Made by a program: the position numbers and the translations under genes
DNA from: Terana coerulea
Lineage: Eukaryota; Basidiomycota; Agaricomycetes; Polyporales; Phanerochaetaceae
Assembly (NCBI GenBank): GCA_024811115.1
Contig: JAKOGH010000103.1
Location: 1 to 64,000, forward strand
DNA length: 64,000 nt
Direction of reading: 5' to 3'
Notes under the pieces: generated by a model
What the model was told of the DNA's origin: nothing
Databases searched by the model: none
What the model saw: the letters and a program-made list of their open reading frames with translations, nothing else
Part shown: positions 11,257-21,848 of the stretch, piece after piece
How the letters are laid out: each line of letters starts with the position of its first letter
Numbering within the stretch: the first letter of the stretch is position 1

Positions 11257-12934
11257 CTACTCAAGCTTCTTCGCCTCGCTCTTGTAGATCTCCAGCGCTT
11301 TCAAACGCTCCGTCAACGTCGGGTGCGAGTGGTGGTACGCAGAATATCTGTCCACGGATCATTAGTCTTTCGGCCGAAATTGAGACCATGAGACCAAGCT
11401 TACAGCCAGTCTACCCAAACAGTCGACAAGTTCTTCACGTGGAGTTGCACAAGGGCACGTCCGAGACGGTCACCCATGTCCGACATTTCCTTGACGTCGG
11501 TCGGCGAAGGAGCCTTCAACTTCGACGGAAGAACACAGGCGAAGTGGTCCGCTTGGTACTCGAAGCGCCGAGATACGGCGTTCATTGCGATACCGACAAT
11601 AGCTTCCAGGGGTGTTATGATCATCTTCAGTCCCATTCAAACAGTTAGTCTCTACTCCGGAACACCATTGTATCCCAAAGACGTGCCTGGAACAGAAGGA
11701 ACGCGATGATAGTGGGCGGGCGCGCGGCGACGTGTTTCGGGAAGTCGAAAGCGCGGAGCACGGGCGGGGCGTGCATGAAGGCGGGGAAGAGCGCGAGAAT
11801 GGTGAACAAGTGAACCTGCGAGACGAGAAGAAGCTTGGTAGGGTGCATGTAGAACCAATGGCCCAGCTCGTGCGCAAGGACGGCTTCGACCTCGTCAGGT
11901 TTGCTCTCCTTGATGAGGGTGTCGTAGATAACGATGTGCTTGCTCTATCACACTAGCATAAATGGTGGTCCACAGCGCAGGGTGAAGTTGACGTACCCAG
12001 GGTAAACCAAAGAAGTAAGCGTTGCTGTGCGAGCTGCGCTTGGAGCCATCAATCTCATAAAGATGCTTGAGCGGGAACTGCAGCTTGGACGCCAGAGCCT
12101 CGGTACGTGTGCGCAGTTCACCAGCGGACAACGGAGAGAGTTTGTTGAAAAGCGGCTGGATGACCGTGGGGTAGATGATGACCATGACGATTTGGAACGC
12201 CAACAGGAAGCCCATGAGCCATGGGATGAAGCGGTCGCCCGCCCACTTGAACACCCACAGGAATGCCGATAGGAACGGTCCACCGATAGCTATTCCGAGC
12301 AGCTAACCCTTCAGCATGTCTGCAACGAACAGACCGGGTGTAGTCTTGTTGAAGCCATGCTTCTCTTCGAGGACGAACGTGTGGTATATCGAAAGTGGGA
12401 GCGTGGGGATCGCGGAGGTCAGGTAGGTGATGAAGGTGAATGCGAGGGATTGAGTGATCTAGCGTGCAAGCTTCGGTCATGCTATGTCACTTGAGACGAC
12501 ATCGTTCACGTACCTCGTATTCTTCGCCATAGCCAAACTTCGCGATGAGTTGCCCAGCGAGGCCCCATGCCCACGCATACACTCCATATTGAAGCAGCGC
12601 ACTCTCCAGCACTTGCTTGTAGAGGCCAGAAAGTAGAGCAAACTTGGCTTTGTCCTTGCCATAGACTTGCGACTTCTCGAACAATTCGGGCGTGAAGTGC
12701 TCTGCCAACGCTTTTGGGGGTTCCTTCTTGGAGTACAGAGGATACTGACGTATTCTAAACATTTATGAGTATTGATGTCGTAAGATAATTTTATACGACA
12801 TACAGGAGGTATGACTCAAAGAGACAGACACCCCATGAGAATAGCTGGACGTAGAGCTTCCAGTCTATCTGGTCTGTTGTGACGAATGCCAGCTGCTTTT
12901 CCACCAGCGAGACCTGATGGTGTAGAAAGTCCAT
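11257..12934 (-). CDS. STE24: CAAX prenyl protease 1 (Ste24-type zinc metalloprotease), with an in-frame stop
   Basis: Ste24 removes the last residues of prenylated CAAX proteins in the ER or nuclear membrane and also clears clogged translocons. The frame runs from MDFLHHQVSL at 12934 through several hydrophobic segments to a Lys/Glu-rich end at 11257. The zinc site HELGHW lies near 11850-11870 and the third ligand in RRFEYQADHFA near 11550, so catalytic residues are present. Ste24 hallmarks HTFVLEEKHGFNKTT, FKWAGDRFIPWLM and SSHSNAYFFGLP are readable. An in-frame TAG at 12303-12305 interrupts a membrane segment, with the same frame open on both sides. One intron appears to use a GC donor (CAG|GCACGT, about 11684). 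Start is shared with a possible bidirectional promoter toward 13404. Confidence 0.88.
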
Positions 12935-13403
12935 AATATCTACAGCCTTTCTTCAGGTTCTTCAGATGTAGGCCAGGTTTGAGAGTTGTATGCGGAGAAA
13001 AGCAAGATGGGGTTCGAGTACAAGCCAGAATTAGTGCAGGCGCTCAACGATCGCGTTGACGTGTCAGAGACGCCGGAATGGCATTGTGGCGTCGCGCCCC
13101 TTGCCAAAAGGGGTTCTTGTCGGGATAGTTGGTCCGTCTCGCTTTACATCTCTGAGTCCTGACTGACACCTCTTCCAAAGTCAATCCACCGCCTTGAAAG
13201 TAATCTACATGGCGTCCCGCACAGCGTTGTTGACTGTTGACTGGCCATACATGGAGCGCATACTAGTCCGCATGGCATTGAGGAGCGGTGCCGCCCAGAC
13301 TGAGTCACTCAAGTTTAGACGCTGAGACGATTGGTTAAAATCACGAGAAAATAGCGAATGAATATTCGCTAGCTACTAGCCTTTCCCCTTTACCATTGCA
13401 AGA
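12935..13403. promoter_or_regulatory. Putative bidirectional promoter (Ste24 / methyltransferase)
   Basis: The 470-bp interval lies between two divergently transcribed genes, so it must contain both promoters. No TATA box close to either start is convincing. This is positional inference only. Confidence 0.45.
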
Positions 13404-14246
13404 ATGAGTAGCTTGTCCGCACACGACATCGCCTCCCTTACCCTATGTGACCCGAAACATCTTACTGTGCCCGTCGCCCAAACAGAACATCGCCTCGCTC
13501 TCTTCTCCAAGTGGGGACTAGATTTCGAAGGGAAACGCATATTGGAGCTGGGCTGCGGACAAGGAGATTGTACCGCTGCATTGGCTGCCGCAGTTGGCCC
13601 CAATGGCCATGTAACCGCAGTAGATCCAGGCCCTTTGACGTACGGTAAGCGAAGCATTATAGTGGTCCTATAATGCACGACTAACCATATGTCAAAAGGC
13701 TCGCCGTTCACGCTCGGGCAGGCTCAAGCACACCTTTCTGCGGGAGTACTTGGTCCTCGTATCACATGGAAACAGGCAGACTCGCTCGACTTTCTCAAAG
13801 CAGAGCTTGAGAACGCCACCGAACTCTACGACGTCGCCATCCTGTCCCACTGCCTGTGGTACTTCGCTTCTGCAGAACTCATAGAGGAGACAGTTTCTCT
13901 TCTATCTCGTCGCGCCAAGCAGCTCTGCATCGCGGAATGGAGCTTAACGTCGTCGTCTCCGGAGGCACAGACCCACGTGCTGGCGGTACTCGCGCAAGCG
14001 GCGCTCCAGAGCCTGAAGCCCACCTCCGAGGCGAACGTCCGTACGGTCGTCTCGCCGGAGCGCATCAAAGAGCTTGCCAAGAAGGGCGGGTGGGCGTTGG
14101 ATGCGGGGAACGAGGCCTTTATAACACCCGGACCAAAGGTATATGACGGTCGATGGGAGACGGACGTGGTGGTGAACAAAGGATTTCTAAAGGAGATCGA
14201 AGTGAATGCCAAAGAGAGCAAGAGAAAAGCCTCGCTATTGCATTGA
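13404..14246 (+). CDS. Class I SAM-dependent methyltransferase
   Basis: Exon 1 is 13404-13644 and exon 2 is 13699-14246, with a 54-nt intron; the product is about 262 aa. Motif I is the glycine loop RILELGCGQGDCTAALA followed by the acidic AVDPGP end of strand 2. A DSLDF segment and VAILSHCLWYFAS correspond to motifs II and IV/post-I regions. It methylates an unknown small molecule or protein. There is no signal peptide, so it is likely cytosolic. Converges on the isochorismatase-like copy at 14457. Confidence 0.85.
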
Positions 14247-14456
14247 GGGACGCAACAATCGCGAGCCTCGACCGGGCGGGCGGAATCAAGAACGTTCTTC
14301 CTATGGATGTTTGGACTGCTGTATTTACTTCAACTCTCAAGTAGCGAACAGGTTACATAGATATGGAATTTTACCGTTTTGTGGCCGGAAGCTCTTGTCA
14401 AACTTGAAAACTCCCCTCATCACCTACTCAATACAGTGGGGGCGCAACCAAGACCA

Positions 14457-15408
14457 CTACGCGGAAAAACGGACGTCGAGTGCCATGGTCAGCCCTGACA
14501 ATGTGCCCTTTGTCACGGCGGCACCGTGAGCGCGGGCTAAAAAGCCATACTGGGGAAGGTAGCTAGTCGGAAACGCAAGTATCAGCGACTATCGACACGA
14601 GGGCAAAATGGCTCTTACCGATCGAAGAACGGTAGCATCTCCGATGACCCGGGAGTATCTCTCCAGAGTCCCTCATCAGCTCCAACGCAATCGCGAACAT
14701 CGACAGCACGTTCACCCCAGCGGCACGAAGTCGGTCCTTGGCGTCCGAAGTAGTCTTCTCATCAAACGCACCGGACGCGTCGCTATGGACGAAGACACTG
14801 TAATTGCCTGCCTTCATTGCGAGCGCGGCGTCAGTGACGCAGACCTGTGTAGACCAAGAGTAAGCATCAACGAAGAAATCAAAGCTGCAACAGACCAACA
14901 TCAGTGACTATGCCTGCTATAATGGCTTGCTTTTTCCCAGTAGCATCTACCGCATCTTTGTACTCGGGATGGTTCCAAGGACTGATTTCACCGGGGCGCT
15001 CAGTGATGGTGGCGCTAGGGAGAAGCTGAAGCATTTCTGGGACCAATGGTCCGTTGGGGCCTGGAGCATTTTGTCAATGAAGGGACGTGGTGTTGTTGTG
15101 CTATCACTTACCGGTCGTGCCGACACTTGCTATCACCGCTGACAAGTTGAAAATCTGGCCCAAAGAGGCGTGCGCGAGGAAGGTGGACCTGAACGTTAGA
15201 GGAGAGTGGTCGCGGACCATCAAGAAGAGCGCTTCCTCGATATCGCAGATCAAGAGGACGGAGTTGGTCTTGTCAAGTCGATCATACGTGAAGGAGGTCG
15301 CTACATGCAACTGTGAGCCAAAAAGCGCAAAAAGATCATGACGAGCGTACCTGTTGTTAGCAGGAAGGAGACGGCAAATACAACAGGGAATACGTTGCGG
15401 CGGAGCAT
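14457..15408 (-). pseudogene. Isochorismatase-like (YcaC-type) hydrolase copy, probably decaying
   Basis: Reading from 15408, a hydrophobic signal-like N-terminus (MLRRNVFPVVFAVSFLLTTA) is followed by SFTYDRLDK, an Asp in the active-site strand, the spliced ITERPGE...WNHPEY segment, and the nucleophile region VCVTDAALAMKAG. It is a diverged paralog of the intact gene at 29282, with introns at matching places. One intron uses a weak GTTGGT donor. Relative to the paralog it carries two extra bases (GACTCTGG instead of GACTGG) near 14665-14669, which throws the last ~45 codons out of frame; the correct end YLPQYGFLARAHG is still present downstream. Function, if any, as for the paralog. Confidence 0.75.
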
Positions 15409-16457
15409 GCGTGGAAAGCTGGGGGTAAACCTAGTGAAGTTTTGACGAAAATCCCGGTGTCATTGGACGAGTATTTAGCAACGTTGGCCTCCATGGCATT
15501 CCCGACGATCTAAAAGCGCTAGGGATACCTGTTGTGCTTGGCACTGGTGGTCGTTCTCTCGTTCGCCGCGAAAGACCTGACCTACGGCTTAAATGAGCGG
15601 CTAGTTCCTCCGACCGCGACCTACAGCCTGCGCGTGTGGTAGGACGCAAGCGTGATGGAATCAGCGCAAACCTACATAACCTGTTGCAGATGTACCTTTG
15701 TTGGGTCAATTCGACGATAGCGGTAATGAGACGCAGGGCGCACGCCAGTGATCTGCCATCTTCAGGGTCCATGACCAGTTCACCCGCCTTGTCTTAAAAT
15801 GCCGTTTGAGTCTGAGAAACCATTTGAACTTGGGGGCATAGTATGAGTACTAACTCGTAGAAAGGCATTAGATACACATACCTGATTGCACAGTATTTCG
15901 TGCAAGTATTCACGATGTAATCGTTCTGGCTGTACACAATTCGCAAGCGAAGGCAGCACCATGGAAGAATTTGCAACTTATGCTGCTGCTTCCGTCTCGA
16001 ACGCAACGTAGATAGGAAGGGGTGAGTGTTCTGTCTGTGTAGTCGACATCGTGGTTAGTGATAAGTCTGACATGTGCGCTTGTTGACCATGGCAGAGTAA
16101 GACCCCGGATGTTACTTATTTTCAAAGTACTTTCAAGTCGAGGGCCAGAAACCAGATACTATAAGAAGTAAATAGCCTTAAAGTTTGCCAGATAGTTACA
16201 GTACTCCTTTTGCTCCAGCCTTCACGAGATCGTGAATACGCGCTGCTCTCGTACTTACTGGTACTCAGGTCTTCGAGGTCCTGCCGCCTCAAGGCCTAAA
16301 GCGGCATTGTGCGGGATTACGTCAGCTTTCCTCGGAAAGGAGCCGCCACCGTGTCTCACGCGAGCCTCTGCTCATCGTGTGCGCCATTTCAGAGAGGACG
16401 AAGAGGGTGTTTGTACGTCTGTACCGCGTAGCGAGATAAACACGTAGACGCGTTGCG
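15409..16457. other. Intergenic, nothing supported
   Basis: About 1.05 kb between a divergent pair (isochorismatase copy and TFIIS). All reading frames are short and show no family features. The last ~250 bp should hold the TFIIS promoter. Confidence 0.5.
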
Positions 16458-17900
16458 ATGGCCCAGGCGTCCGAATTGAAGTCTCTCGTGAAACAACTGC
16501 AGAATTCGCCGACGGAGCAGGTGCGCACATCCTATCCCTATTACCTCCATGTCTTGCACGGCTTCCCAGATTCTAACGCTTTGCACGTGTCCAGGACATT
16601 CTTGGCATCCTTCAGACATTGAAGGATCAAGCAAGCGTATCCGAGGCTGTTCTACGTGTACGTGGCTCAAGTTCGCCACCGCTTATCGACGCGACTACTC
16701 ACCGTCTGTGTAGGAAAGCAAAGCCGGTCTTGCTGTCGGAAAGCTGCGCACACATGCCTCGCGCACTGTATCGGACCTCGCGAAGGAGATCGTGAAGAAG
16801 TGGAAGCAGGCTGTAGAGCAGGAGAAGCAGCATAGTGGTGGGAAGTCGCCGTCGACGAATGCTGCGAGCAGGCAACCCCGTGAGTCCGTCTACCTGCGCG
16901 CCGTTACCTTCTCCTCAATAGGAATACGCAGTGAGAAAACAGTCGACGGCTTCGGCAGCACCTCCTACCCCTACCACTCCATCAAGTACCGGCACACCCG
17001 CCATGTCTGCGAGCAATTCCAAGAGCGAGGTGCGCACAGCGAAGAGTGACGGCCTGGTCATTACCAAAACGATCGGAGATACGACACGGGACAAGTGTTT
17101 GGAGTTGATATATGACGCACTGGCTTTCGATTCGGGTGCACGTACGTGGTGCCATGCTTTGTATCGTCATTGAAGCCTAACTCCCTGCACAGCGTCGGAC
17201 CAGATTCTCGGAAAAGCCAAAGCGATTGAGTCCAAAGTGCTGGATATCAATGACGGCGTAAACGCACAATACAAGGCGAAGATCCGCACGTTGTTCGTAA
17301 ACCTGAAAGACAAGAATAACCCTGGCCTCCGAGAGAGTGTCGTTGCGGGAGACCTACCTGTGGCTCGGTTCTGTACTATGTCAAGTCAGGTGAGATGCTT
17401 TTCGCGTTGAGTGGAGAACCATGCTTGAGTCTTCGCAGGAAATGGCTTCGGAAGAGCGAAAAGCGGCAGACAGCAAGATCCGCGAAGCGAACCTATTCAA
17501 AACGCTTGGTGCAGAGGAGGTCCAGGCAGAGACAGACGCTTTCCAATGTGGTCGTTGCAAGCAGGTGCGTGTCCATCCATGTATGTCTCCATAACACAAG
17601 ACTTACTGAGACCTGTAGCGCAAGTGCCGGTACCGTCAAGCCCAAACTCGCAGCGCCGATGAACCCATGACGGTACGTACTATGCGTTGAAGGTGAAGTA
17701 TCAATCGACTCATTTGCCGATGCTTGATGTAGACGTTCGTCACGTACGTATTCTCATTTACACTCCGTTCTGTCATTTGCTGACTGTATGCTACCTCCAA
17801 CAGTTGTACAGTGTGTAACAACAGGTTCGTCGAGTTTCATGCTGTGATGTCTGTATGACAAAGCTAAAAGTGATCCTCATACAGATGGAAATTTTCTTGA
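16458..17900 (+). CDS. Transcription elongation factor TFIIS
   Basis: TFIIS rescues arrested RNA polymerase II by stimulating transcript cleavage. Nine exons can be joined without frame errors: 16458-16520, 16595-16657, 16714-16879, 16932-17141, 17193-17389, 17439-17564, 17619-17672, 17733-17743 and 17804-17824, then 17885-17900. The N-terminal LW-type helical domain covers exons 1-3; the central polymerase-binding domain contains KTIGDTTRDKCLELIYDAL. The C-terminal zinc ribbon reads CGRCKQRKC...QTRSADEPMTTFVTC and ends CTVCNNRWKFS, with the four zinc cysteines and the acidic DE hairpin that acts in the polymerase active site. The exon coding TFVT is only 11 nt. About 300 aa, usual for the family. 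Complete. Confidence 0.94.
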
Positions 17901-19762
17901 GCTCGTCCGCTATCATATCACTACGGTACACTCCGTTAATATTGTCTTTGTACCTAACTCTGCGCCTTTTCTGCATTCAGCCTATGGAAGGTTTTCCTCT
18001 GCGAATCTTTGCTTCAGGTCGGCTTGTCCCACACCTAGTGTTGCTCAATGCGTGCATGACAGCATCCTCCTACACGCACGAGCGGTTTCATACTAGACTT
18101 ACCATGAATTCTCAAATAGGACGACACAAAGCGAAGCGACAACTCTGCTATGGGTTGCGCAGGCACGCATTCTGGGAAACTCCCGTCACACCTTCTCACG
18201 CTGCACATTTTTGCAGATGATGTTCAGGCGGATTGCCTTACACGCCACATACTGTACCCGCGTCCCGTATCAAGGACCCTGTAATCAGTTTCCCAACAGC
18301 GCCCTACAGGCGCTCCGTCACCACCGCCATGCACCTACATCGTGCCGCCGTTATTGTCGGAGAGTGCGGGGAAGACGGTTATTGGCTCGGAAGGGCCGTA
18401 GCTTGCCGTCTTACAATGCACTGTTCGTGGATGCTGACTGACCAATAGACTGGTTTGCCAATTTGAGCGACGATTGGACTCTGCCTCGGTGAGTTTGTCG
18501 ATACTACTATGACCCGCACGATGTCTGCTCGTTCCTAACATCGCATTAGTTCCCGCTGGCAAGCGTGAGACCGTCCAGTAACACATACTGTTACTCTCTC
18601 GCGACTGCATCGGCACGAGGGTTGCGCCTTGCAGCAAGGCTTCATCCGTATGAACAACACCGTCAGCAACCCTACAGCGGTGATTGCAAGCGGACGCTTA
18701 TAAGGTTGGTCGGTCAAGGGAAAGTGTCAACGGTATAAAGCTTACATGGGACGTAGGTTTAGGTAAGCCGACGCGGTTCTATCTACGAAGCAGATAGTGA
18801 TGGCTTCGTGCATAGGATCTTGTCGGTGATTTGGTCGAGAAGATTGCTCCAGATGCTAGGGAGGTGCTGCGTAGAAGTTGAAGGCTACCCGAACGAGGTC
18901 GCCTTGTTGAGCCAGTAAATTCCTAGTGGCCCAGTGGTACACGTTGTTGGTCTTGCACGAGCGTTCTGAGGTAACAGCTTACCGTAGCTCCATTAACATG
19001 GTTTGCGCCGATGCAATCCTGGCAGATGGAATTGTCTCGGGCCTTAAACTTCATCATAACCGCGCTGTTCCTAGTCTAATTTAGCGCATTGCTCACTGCA
19101 GGATCGCTCGTGGCCGCTTGAATTTGGAAGGTGCAATGCTGCTGCAGTTACTCTGTCCGCTATGCTCAACGTTCTATGGGGTTGTACGGTGCCAAAGTAG
19201 TGGAAGAGTAGTAAACCACGAGGATACCGGGCAATTTGCATTCGAAGAGCATTTTTGTGAGCGGTATCATCTTCTTCAAGGCCTTCTTGCTGACACGGCT
19301 GTCAATGCAGTGCGCCTCGCTTGGTCTTGCACGTCAGTGTGAGAGGAAGGCAGTGTGAACAGATCCCTGTACACACGCTCTGCAATTTCTCTGTGGTTTG
19401 GGTACAATGGTCTGTCCGTATTTCGCTCGTATACTCTCCCTATTGACTCCAAGGTGCCTATGGTCAGCCTACTCTATGAACCTTGTATCTCTGCGAGTCA
19501 CATCTGCTTGCCCGTAGCTGTCCTTGTACATTCACGATTGAACGTCGACGAAGGAACAGGGGATGAGCGCTGAGGATCCATTACAAGGTATTTGGAGCAG
19601 AGTAGCCGGTAAGTTCTCGTGTCATCTCATCGTGAACCCTTGGTTGATACACATGCCTAGCAGGCGTGTGTTGACGCCAGAACTTAAACACTTTGTAGTA
19701 TATGGCACCTTGGCCTCTTTCCAGTATACATAAACCTCTCAACGCATGGGGATCTCTCAGCC
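17901..19762. other. 1.9-kb gene-free stretch
   Basis: No reading frame with family features on either strand. The sequence is of ordinary composition without obvious tandem or inverted repeats. The last few hundred bases are the presumed promoter of the ankyrin gene. Confidence 0.5.
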
Positions 19763-21848
19763 ATGGATCCTGCCTCAATTGTCGGCTTCGTAACCCTCGG
19801 CTTAGGCGTTGTGAACCGACTCCGACGGTTATGCGAAGCTTTCAAGGACGCCCCGAAGGAGCTTGAAGCCCTTCGCTACAGCAGCGATGACCTCATTTTT
19901 GTTCTCTCAGAGATTCAACATGCACATACATCCGGTCACTTCGCCACCCTCCGCGACAGTGCTAGTGTGCAGGCTTCACGGCTGCAAGAACGGGCCCAAG
20001 GTCAGCTGCTTGCCGCTCAAGCGTTCATCGACAGCGTCACACTGCCATCGAGCGGCGCTGGGATCCGTTTGAACAAGGCCAAGTGGCTTTGGAGAAGGGA
20101 AAAGCTCGGTCGGTTGCAAGAACGGCTTACGGATCTCAAGATCACCGTGATCGCGCTTCTCGCCGCCGTCAATCAGTGAGTATAGATAATTCCACGGCTG
20201 TTATCAACCTGTCGCTCACCTACGTTGCCCATAGCCATTCTGCTACTTCCGACACAGCGACACTGCTGTCTATCGAGCGATCGCAGGCATCGCTAGAACG
20301 TATGTTAGGCGAGTGGCATTCAGGCATGCCGCCCACACTACCTGCGGGCCGTGCTCCCCCGGAAACCCAATCCATGGGTACAGCTTTACCGCAGTGTGCT
20401 AGTGATGACACGCTGGCCGACGAGCAGTTACCAGCCAGCACTGAGCTGCAGCTGTTCGCCCCTCCATCCCCCCCTCCCACTCCACCAGCTTTGACCGGAC
20501 GTGTCCCGTCCTGTGACACAGCCTGCCCTTGCCGCTGCCATGTCAGCAGAAACTCTATCGCGCGCTTCCCACCACCATCGTACCGCACGCTCACGGGTTG
20601 CTGGGCAATTCCCGTCCAGCTTCTTGCACCTCGCGCACCCCAGTCAAGATGCGACTATCCGCTCTGCGCTCAAGATCGGCCGGGCTATGCGCAAGTCAAG
20701 TATTATCTGCCCTGGTGGGCGAGATTCCTGGAAATGAATGTGAAGATTCGCCTCGCATTCACATCTCTGGAAGTGTGCCTCATTTCCCCCAACGTCATAC
20801 GCGTGGAGGATCCCGTATTCCAGGCAGTTTCGGCGGGAGACCTGGACACCGTGAGGTCGTTGTTCTTGCGCGGCGAGGCGCACGTCCATGACGTGACGAG
20901 CACCGGCTGGGGCCTTCTTCACGTGAGTGTCCGTTGCCTATGAACCTCACTCCGCGTGACCTGATTTTATTTTTAGGAGGCCGCGGTGCTTTGGTTTTTG
21001 AAGGACCAGCAAAAGGCGTGGATATGCTAGCACTCCTCGTCGCTTGCGGCGGTGACCCAAACTATGTATTCGGGACGGAACAGTGAGTGACGGTGGCATC
21101 ATTGAACGGCATGGGGCACTGATGTATCGCTATCCCTAGTCGTACAGTCATCCAGATGATGGTACACTTCGAGTGCTGGAGGGTTTGGGACGTCCCAGGA
21201 AGAATGTTTTCCTCCTGGTTACGAGGAAGTAGCCTGACCAACGAAATCTTCCGGCCTCTCTTCATGCAAGATGCACTCGATGCCCTTGAAGAATACTGTG
21301 ACTCGGACGCCGACTCAGGGACAAGCCCTGAGTCCCGCTTGATCGACAAGATGGTCTTTGGCCTAGAAGAACAACAAGGAAACATAGACATCGGGACTAT
21401 GATGCGTGGCATCGACTGGGGTCCCCAACCACTGGAGATCGCCGCTATGTTTGCGCCAGACATGCTGCCGGCGATGCTGGCAACAGACAGGTACAAGGTC
21501 GATCGCGGCTATCCCCTTGTCTGCGCAGTCCTGTATCGCAACCGCTCTGCGATAGGCCCGCTCGTCGCTGCCGGAGCGGATGTCAACCTCCGATGTCCTA
21601 TGGAGGATGGATGTGCCCCGTTGCACCTGATAGCTGCAGCATGCAGCTTGGACATGCTCCGGGATCTAGCGTCGGCTGCTGGCGATCAGCTGGACTGGGC
21701 TTTGCCCACTCTGGATGGACGATCAGCGTTTCAAATTGCGCAAGAAAACATAGGTAGCATCAAGACCCTTCAGCACAGTGAGGCCAATGAGCTCATGACC
21801 GCACTCGAGTACGGCATATTGTCACTGACTACACGGCTAAGTTCATAG
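19763..21848 (+). CDS. Ankyrin-repeat protein with fungal STAND-type N-terminal domain
   Basis: The N-terminus (DPASIVGFVTLGLGVVNRLR and following helices) resembles the 'fungal N-terminal domain of STAND proteins' found on NACHT/ankyrin proteins linked to heterokaryon incompatibility. Exon 1 ends at 20175 and exon 2 starts at 20235. A Pro/Ser-rich middle is followed by ankyrin-like units: GDLDTVRSLFLRGEAHVHD, GVDMLALLVACGGDPN, and ADVNLRCPMEDGCAPLHLIA near 21575-21640. There is no NACHT/P-loop between the domains. After the intron ending near 20977 the frame holds only if the T5 run at 20995-20999 had one more T; otherwise translation stops after about 17 codons. Role unknown. Confidence 0.7.
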
